From Clostridia bacterium (GTDB lineage Bacteria > Bacillota > DSM-521 > Neomoorellales > JACIYF01), in the NCBI GenBank assembly GCA_014360065.1, contig JACIYF010000008.1, positions 1 to 48,674 of the forward strand: a DNA stretch of 48,674 nt. Direction: 5' to 3'. This document shows, piece after piece, positions 44,280-48,674 of this stretch; the stretch's first letter is position 1; the number at the start of each line of letters is the position of its first letter. The notes under the pieces are model-generated. The model made no database searches and was not told the origin of the DNA. It was given only the letters and a program-made list of their open reading frames with translations. A program made the position numbers and the translations under genes.

Positions 44280-45065
44280 TTGTGGGCGGGGACGTTTCGT
44301 AGCAACCCTTGGTTTGAGGGTTTAGCTCTAGCAGTGCCAGTAGCTTTAGGATATATGCCGTTGGGTTTTGCCTACGGAGTGTTGGCGCGAAATGCTGGAC
44401 TCAACCTTACAGAAACAGTGGCTATGTCTATATTTGTATACGCAGGATCTGCTCAATACATTGCCGTAGGCATGATTGCCGCCGGCATTCCGCCTTCAAG
44501 TATTATCTCAACGGTGTTCCTAGTTAATTTGCGCCATGTGTTATTTAGTGCTTCTCTAGCGCCGTACTTACGGAGGTGCCCATCATGGTTTTTGGGTGTT
44601 ATTGCTGGGCAAATAACCGATGAAACATACGCAGTAGCATTTAACTATTATGCTAATCACCAGGCCAGTCCAAAACTTCACTTGGCACTAAACATAGGGG
44701 CTCATCTTTCTTGGGTTCTATCCTCCTTGGTTGGCGGCTTGGTAGGAAGCTTTTGGAGCGATCCGTCCCGGTATGGATTTGATTTTGCGCTGGCATCCAT
44801 GTTTATTGCGCTTCTACTAATGCAAATAAGGCCTCCCTCATCGGAAAAAACCAAAGTAGAAGCGAGCCCTAGTCGGAATAAAAGCCTTCAGCTACACTTA
44901 CGGGTAGTGGTGGCAGTGGTAGCTTTCTTAGTTTCTCTAGGGATAGCTGTGGCGGTCGGCGGTAATTGGAATATTTTAGGTGGGACCGTAGTGGCCGCTA
45001 CCTTGGGAGTAATTCTTCAGCGCTGGTTTACTAAAGGGGGGCATAAAGAGTGTCAAAAGGAGTAG
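44280..45065 (+). CDS. azlC: AzlC family branched-chain amino acid exporter, large subunit
   Basis: A 261-aa membrane protein of the AzlC/BrnF family. It has the conserved segments GYMPLGFAYGVLARNAGL, FVYAGSAQYIAVGMI and FLVNLRHVLFSASLAPYL, and then further hydrophobic helices. With AzlD it exports branched-chain or other hydrophobic amino acids. TTG 44280 is used, with AGGGAGAGG 10-18 bases upstream. Its 3' end overlaps azlD by 16 bases, the normal arrangement. Confidence 0.9.
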   Translation: MWAGTFRSNPWFEGLALAVPVALGYMPLGFAYGVLARNAGLNLTETVAMSIFVYAGSAQYIAVGMIAAGIPPSSIISTVFLVNLRHVLFSASLAPYLRRCPSWFLGVIAGQITDETYAVAFNYYANHQASPKLHLALNIGAHLSWVLSSLVGGLVGSFWSDPSRYGFDFALASMFIALLLMQIRPPSSEKTKVEASPSRNKSLQLHLRVVVAVVAFLVSLGIAVAVGGNWNILGGTVVAATLGVILQRWFTKGGHKECQKE

Positions 45066-45367
45066 TGATGGTGATTGTTGGGGCAGCGGTGGTTACTTAT
45101 CTTTCCCGGATGTTGCCCCTAGTTCTGCTGAGCCGCTGGAAGGTACCGCCAATTGTAGAAAGGTGGTTAGGCTTTATACCGATTGCAGTACTGTCTTCTT
45201 TGTTGGCGCCTTTGCTCCTTATGCCCCAAGGACACTTAGACTTGACAGCTAACAACCATTACCTTTTGGCTGCACTACCGACTATGGTGGTGGCTTGGGT
45301 GAGTCAAAACTTATTGATAACCCTAGTCGCTGGAATAATAGTGATGGCAGTTATTCAGTTCATCTAG
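45050..45367 (+). CDS. azlD: AzlD domain protein (exporter small subunit)
   Basis: A 105-aa protein with three to four hydrophobic segments and the AzlD pattern VVTYLSRMLPLVLLSRWKVPPIVERWLGFIPIAVLSSLLAP. GTG 45050 follows GGGGGG at 9 bases; ATG 45068 is an alternative. It overlaps azlC, and the two form the heteromeric exporter. Confidence 0.88.
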   Translation: MSKGVVMVIVGAAVVTYLSRMLPLVLLSRWKVPPIVERWLGFIPIAVLSSLLAPLLLMPQGHLDLTANNHYLLAALPTMVVAWVSQNLLITLVAGIIVMAVIQFI

Positions 45368-45481
45368 ACAGAGAGCCTTTAACGAAAACTTAACCACAAA
45401 ATAAGGGGTAGTTAGTCCAAAAAACGAACCCGGTTAGTATAATGAAGCTAAGATTTGGCTGGGCTTTCAGGAGGAATGCAT

Positions 45482-46237
45482 ATGCACCTTGAAGCCGATC
45501 TTCACACCCACACGGTAGCCAGTGGTCATGCTTACAGTACCATTAAGGAGATGGCAGAAGCGGCGGCGGAAAAGGGGTTAAAGATCCTTGCGGTCACCGA
45601 TCATGGGCTCAACATGCCGGGGGGACCGCATTATTACTATTTTACTAACCTGCGGGCAGTACCAAGATGTATAGCTGGAGTGGAAATCCTCAAGGGTGTA
45701 GAAGCAAACATAATTGATAAAGATGGCCACTTGGATATGCCAGAACGGCTGCTAAGAGAGTTGGATTGGGTGGGAGCAGGTTTCCACGATGGTACTGGCT
45801 ACGTTCGGGGCTCCATCGAAGAGAATACGTGGGCTATGATTGCTGCCTTACGAAACCCTTATGTCCACTTTATTGTCCATCCTGGCAATCCAGACTACCC
45901 GGTCGACTTGGAGAAAATAGTATTGGTGGCCAAAGCTTTGGGCAAGGCCCTGGAAATCAATAATAACTCTTTTTCCGTTAGTCGGCCTGGCAGCAAATCG
46001 CGATGTGAGCTAATGGCGCGATTGGTCAAGAAGCACGGCGGGCAGGTGGTATTAAATAGTGATGCCCACATATTTTCGGCTGTGGGCGTCTGTGGCCGGG
46101 CAGTGGAAGTTGCCATGGCTGCAGGTATAGAGCAAAGCCAGATTCTTAATAGCTCTGCCGGCAGGGTCCGCCAGTACTTGATGCGGCACCGGATACGTTT
46201 AGAAGGGATTTTAGAATCGGCGGAACAAATCAAGTAG
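45482..46237 (+). CDS. PHP-domain phosphatase (YcdX-like)
   Basis: A 251-aa metal-dependent hydrolase. PHP motifs are DLHTHTVASGHA near residue 6, AVTDHGLNMPGG, EILKGVEANI, a FHDGT site, FIVHPGNPDYP and VVLNSDAH near the C-terminus. Members such as YcdX are trinuclear-metal phosphatases; histidinol-phosphatase activity is less likely given the length and motifs. AGGAGG (45469-45474) is 7 bases from ATG 45482 and too close to ATG 45476, which decides the start. A TATAAT (45438-45443) lies upstream without a good -35. Confidence 0.87.
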   Translation: MHLEADLHTHTVASGHAYSTIKEMAEAAAEKGLKILAVTDHGLNMPGGPHYYYFTNLRAVPRCIAGVEILKGVEANIIDKDGHLDMPERLLRELDWVGAGFHDGTGYVRGSIEENTWAMIAALRNPYVHFIVHPGNPDYPVDLEKIVLVAKALGKALEINNNSFSVSRPGSKSRCELMARLVKKHGGQVVLNSDAHIFSAVGVCGRAVEVAMAAGIEQSQILNSSAGRVRQYLMRHRIRLEGILESAEQIK

Positions 46238-46284
46238 AAAACCTTGTTAGGTTCGGCCTACCAGACCCGCCGTTCACATAAAAT

Positions 46285-46304
46285 GGCAGGCCATGGGGCC
46301 TGCC
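46285..46304. repeat. Perfect 8-bp hairpin after the PHP gene
   Basis: GGCAGGCC-ATGG-GGCCTGCC. On the plus strand it is followed by AAAACA, not T-rich, so terminator function for the PHP gene is doubtful; on the minus strand it is followed by ATTTTA. Confidence 0.5.
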
Positions 46305-46435
46305 AAAACATCAATTGCGGCCAACCCTCGATGCAACGATTAACAATGGGATGGGGTTCTGCTTCGAGGCCATAAGTGCTACAATGAGATAAATCTGCGA
46401 GGAATTACTAGTCAGTCCAAAGAGGTGTAGCCGCT

Positions 46436-47077
46436 TTGCTTTGGCCTCTGCTCTTTCTCTTTCTGGTCGTTCCCATGTTGTTGGCTTCCATTTTTTTAAA
46501 CTTGGCCGTTTTTTCTTTCTCGCGGCTGGGATTGTCTGCCGGTGGGGCGCTGTTGCTTTTGACCTCCTCGGTTGTTGGCGGCCTGATCAATATCCCTATT
46601 TCTCGCCGCCGGGTTTCCTACCGCCAGCCCGAGGCCATTCCTTTCTTTTCTTTTTTCTTTTACTACCCGCCTCAAGTGCGCTATCAAGTGTTATGTATAA
46701 ACGTAGGAGGGGCAATTATCCCAGTTCTTTTTTCTCTCTACTTGCTCCTTACCCGAGCCCCGCTAGGACGAACTATTGTAGCAGTCCTAGTCGTTACTTT
46801 AGTATCTAAAGCCTTGGCCCGGGTAGTGCCGGGGGTGGGGATCTCCCTGCCTACCTTTATTCCTCCTCTGGTCGCAGCTTTGTCCGCCGTGCTTATATCG
46901 CCCGGTAACGCTGCACCGGTAGCTTATGTTGCGGGAGCGCTAGGGACGCTTATTGGAGCGGATCTATTAAACTTGAGAGCCATCCGGAAGCTCGAGGCGC
47001 AAGTGGTAAGTATCGGTGGTGCTGGGGTTTTTGACGGCATATTCTTGGTGGCTCTGGTTGCCTCCCTTTTAAGCTAG
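46436..47077 (+). CDS. DUF1614 integral membrane protein
   Basis: A 213-aa membrane protein with about six hydrophobic segments. The central NVGGAIIPVLFSLYLLL, the SKALARVVPGVGISLPTFIPPLVAA stretch and the C-terminal GADLLNLRAIRKLEAQVVSIGGAGVFDGIFL are typical of DUF1614. No function is known. TTG 46436 follows AAAGAGGTG at ~9 bases. The 198 bases upstream hold the hairpin above and a TACAAT (46380-46385) without a convincing -35. Confidence 0.85.
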   Translation: MLWPLLFLFLVVPMLLASIFLNLAVFSFSRLGLSAGGALLLLTSSVVGGLINIPISRRRVSYRQPEAIPFFSFFFYYPPQVRYQVLCINVGGAIIPVLFSLYLLLTRAPLGRTIVAVLVVTLVSKALARVVPGVGISLPTFIPPLVAALSAVLISPGNAAPVAYVAGALGTLIGADLLNLRAIRKLEAQVVSIGGAGVFDGIFLVALVASLLS

Positions 47078-47222
47078 CCTCCATTTCCAGTCATATTTCC
47101 TTGACCCACCTCGGATAAGCCCTTACCGGCTTCGGCAATACTATGCCCAGGAGCTACTTAGTCGAATGTTTGGTTCGATCACAGGTAACGGAGTATCAGC
47201 TTCTGAAAACTAAGACTGGAGA

Positions 47223-48260
47223 TTGCAATGGCAAATGGGCTTGGCGCCAAATAGCTTTTGGGCGGCTTTGGAGAATGACCACATAATCTCTCCGCTCTTG
47301 GCGAAAGTTGATCGACAAATAAGAGAGCTTTTAGCAGGGGTAACAGGACCAACCGCTGAGGTAATCGACTATGTTGTCTCTAGAAGCGGTAAACGTCTGA
47401 GGCCAGTCCTGGTGGTTTTGTCCAGCAGCCTATACGGCGTTAACAGCGCCATAGCTGTTGATCTGGCAGCTGCCATCGAGCTGGTTCACCTGGCCTCTTT
47501 GGTACACGATGATGTTATTGACGGCGCTAGTACTAGGCGGAACCAGCCCAGTTTGAATAGTAGGTTCGACAATCATGTGGCTGTTCTTGCCGGCGACCAC
47601 CTTTTTGCGACAGCTTTTGAGGTATTCTCCCGTTATCATGAATACAATGTTCTTGAACTAATAACTAGCGCTATACGTCAGATGTGTGATGCGGAAATTG
47701 CACAGTCGATCAAAACTTTCGATCTTGGGGCAAGTGAGCAGGATTATTGGCAATGCATCGAAAAAAAGACTGCTTCACTATTGGCTGCTAGTTGTAGTTT
47801 AGCTGCGAGAATTGGTGGTGTGTCGGCCGCAGAAGAACAAAAAATGGGGCAATTTGGCACGTACCTTGGTTACGCTTTTCAGATCACCGATGACATCATG
47901 GATATAGCGTCTCCCCAAATTCGTACTGGAAAGTCAGTCGGACAAGATTTGTGGCGAGGCATAATGACTCTCCCGATAATTAAATTGCTGAGCCATGACC
48001 AGTTGGGAAGCAAGGCCCGATGCTTGATTGAACAATGGCGGGATACAAAGGAAAAAGGCGAGAGTCACCAACTATTTCAGTCCATACTGTACGATTTAAG
48101 GTGTATGTTACAAGATTCAGGTATTCTGGATTGGTGTCGCCAGCAGGCCTACCTAAGTGTTCAAAGAGCCAAAGAATACCTGTGTGATCTAGCATATGAT
48201 TCTCCGGCCAAGGAATTGATGCTAAGCCTAGCTGACGCTATTGTTGATCGCGATAGCTAA
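47223..48260 (+). CDS. Long-chain polyprenyl diphosphate synthase
   Basis: A 345-aa trans-isoprenyl diphosphate synthase. The first Asp-rich motif is DDVID (96-100) in LVHDDVIDGASTRRNQPS, the second DDIMD (223-227) in GYAFQITDDIMD, and the allylic binding segment is RSGKRLRPVLVV (54-65). The fifth residue before the first motif is a small alanine, which suggests a long product, as needed for a menaquinone side chain. The partner-type small subunit (HepS) is not next to it. The start is uncertain: TTG 47223 has GGAG only 2-3 bases away, and ATG 47235 has it at 14. Codon use and an internal lack of strong ribosome binding sites offer no further help. Confidence 0.88.
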   Translation: MQWQMGLAPNSFWAALENDHIISPLLAKVDRQIRELLAGVTGPTAEVIDYVVSRSGKRLRPVLVVLSSSLYGVNSAIAVDLAAAIELVHLASLVHDDVIDGASTRRNQPSLNSRFDNHVAVLAGDHLFATAFEVFSRYHEYNVLELITSAIRQMCDAEIAQSIKTFDLGASEQDYWQCIEKKTASLLAASCSLAARIGGVSAAEEQKMGQFGTYLGYAFQITDDIMDIASPQIRTGKSVGQDLWRGIMTLPIIKLLSHDQLGSKARCLIEQWRDTKEKGESHQLFQSILYDLRCMLQDSGILDWCRQQAYLSVQRAKEYLCDLAYDSPAKELMLSLADAIVDRDS

Positions 48261-48674
48261 ACATCAGCTACTCGCTCCTTTCTAATGGCTACCAATATAC
48301 CGTCCCAGCAGCGCACGAATGCTGGAGCTGGCCAGTGATAATGCGCAAAAGGTTGGCTTGTTCGGCCATCATATACCAATCTGCTGCCTTGGGGGACCTG
48401 AGGGGTGGATAGTATATACCATTGGGATGAACCTGCACCATCCAAAGCTAGGTCAGATGGAATGGACAATTTGACCAATGGGACCGTGTGCTGGAAGTTG
48501 CAACTCGTCCGTTACTCAAGCTCCGCCTCCTGGCGTATCCCCACTTTTCAGCCTGCTTTGGCTTACGCTCGCTCCAGAAACCCTCACGGGCCAAACTAGC
48601 GCTCGGCCTCAAGCTCCGGCGGACTTCCCGGCAAATTCGACCTCCTGTCTCAGTTGCCGGCCTCGGGCATCCAT
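48261..48674. other. No gene supported; possible decayed or repeat sequence
   Basis: These 414 bases carry no coding frame with a recognisable domain on either strand. A 73-codon minus frame ends here (48257-48478, overlapping the synthase stop) but matches nothing I know. Near the right edge a 7-bp inverted repeat (CCGGCAA 48628-48634, TTGCCGG 48654-48660) surrounds a loop that reads AGGAGGTCG on the minus strand. A gene may continue beyond the edge. Confidence 0.5.

Noticed and set aside
46285-46304. Hairpin after the PHP gene considered as a terminator.
   Set aside because: No T-run follows on the plus strand; left as a hairpin of unknown role.
48257-48478. A 73-codon minus-strand frame converging on the polyprenyl synthase gene, at first taken for a methyltransferase C-terminus.
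   Set aside because: No SAM-binding motif is visible and the frame is closed upstream by stops, so it cannot be the tail of a longer gene without frameshifts.

Overview
The window looks like chromosome from a low-to-mid GC, strictly anaerobic, probably thermophilic or syntrophic/acetogenic Clostridia-type Firmicute (Moorella/Desulfotomaculum-like). The grounds are: abundant TTG/GTG starts behind strong GGAGG-type ribosome binding sites, a T-box leader, a Bacillus-type FadR box and ARG boxes, an archaeal-type fructose-1,6-bisphosphate aldolase/phosphatase, indolepyruvate:ferredoxin oxidoreductase, and an AmmeMemoRadiSam pair. The exact taxon is inference. I see no rRNA, tRNA, CRISPR array, insertion sequence or prophage. 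The only gene with a mobile-element flavour is a lone RepB-type primase at 11408-12241.

Left part (1-12.9 kb): the 3' end of an O6-methylguanine-DNA methyltransferase gene enters from the left edge. The AmmeMemoRadiSam pair follows, then KDPG aldolase and KDG kinase, which are separated by a potentially structured leader. Next comes a tightly packed set of a QueG-like Fe-S protein, a DUF4416 protein and a membrane-anchored trypsin-like protease. A CoA-disulfide-reductase/rhodanese fusion converges, with overlapping 3' ends, on a minus-strand ribokinase/nucleoside hydrolase pair for nucleoside salvage. The RepB-primase-like gene and a double-BON-domain gene converge with directly abutting stop codons.

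Centre (13-32 kb): a complete ornithine-to-arginine operon, argC-argJ-argB-argD-argF-argG-argH, is driven by a promoter whose -35 and -10 are both covered by ARG boxes. It is followed by a sodium:solute symporter, iorAB (aryl-pyruvate oxidation, with a clear terminator), the archaeal-type FBP aldolase/phosphatase (with a clear terminator), an ABC-class ATPase, a 14-TM drug:H+ antiporter, a HAD phosphatase and a DUF89 damage-control phosphatase.

Right part (32.3-48.7 kb): a promoter and T-box leader precede a class V aminotransferase, serA and serS (serine/glycine supply and Ser-tRNA charging). A convergent minus-strand pair encodes a DUF3006 protein and a lipoprotein ComEC-like metallo-hydrolase. 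A fadN-fadA-fadE beta-oxidation operon has a sigma-A promoter followed directly by a perfect FadR-type palindrome and ends at a strong terminator. Then come azlCD (branched-chain amino acid export), a PHP-domain hydrolase, a DUF1614 membrane protein and a long-chain polyprenyl diphosphate synthase. The last ~410 bases hold no gene I can support.

The best candidates for new biology are: (1) the branched leader in front of kdgK; (2) the T-box of the serine operon, whose apparent GGC (Gly) specifier disagrees with its antiterminator bulge base; (3) the AmmeMemoRadiSam pair; (4) the QueG-like/DUF4416/protease set; (5) the isolated RepB-like primase. The FadR and ARG sites are good matches to known regulons and make testable predictions.
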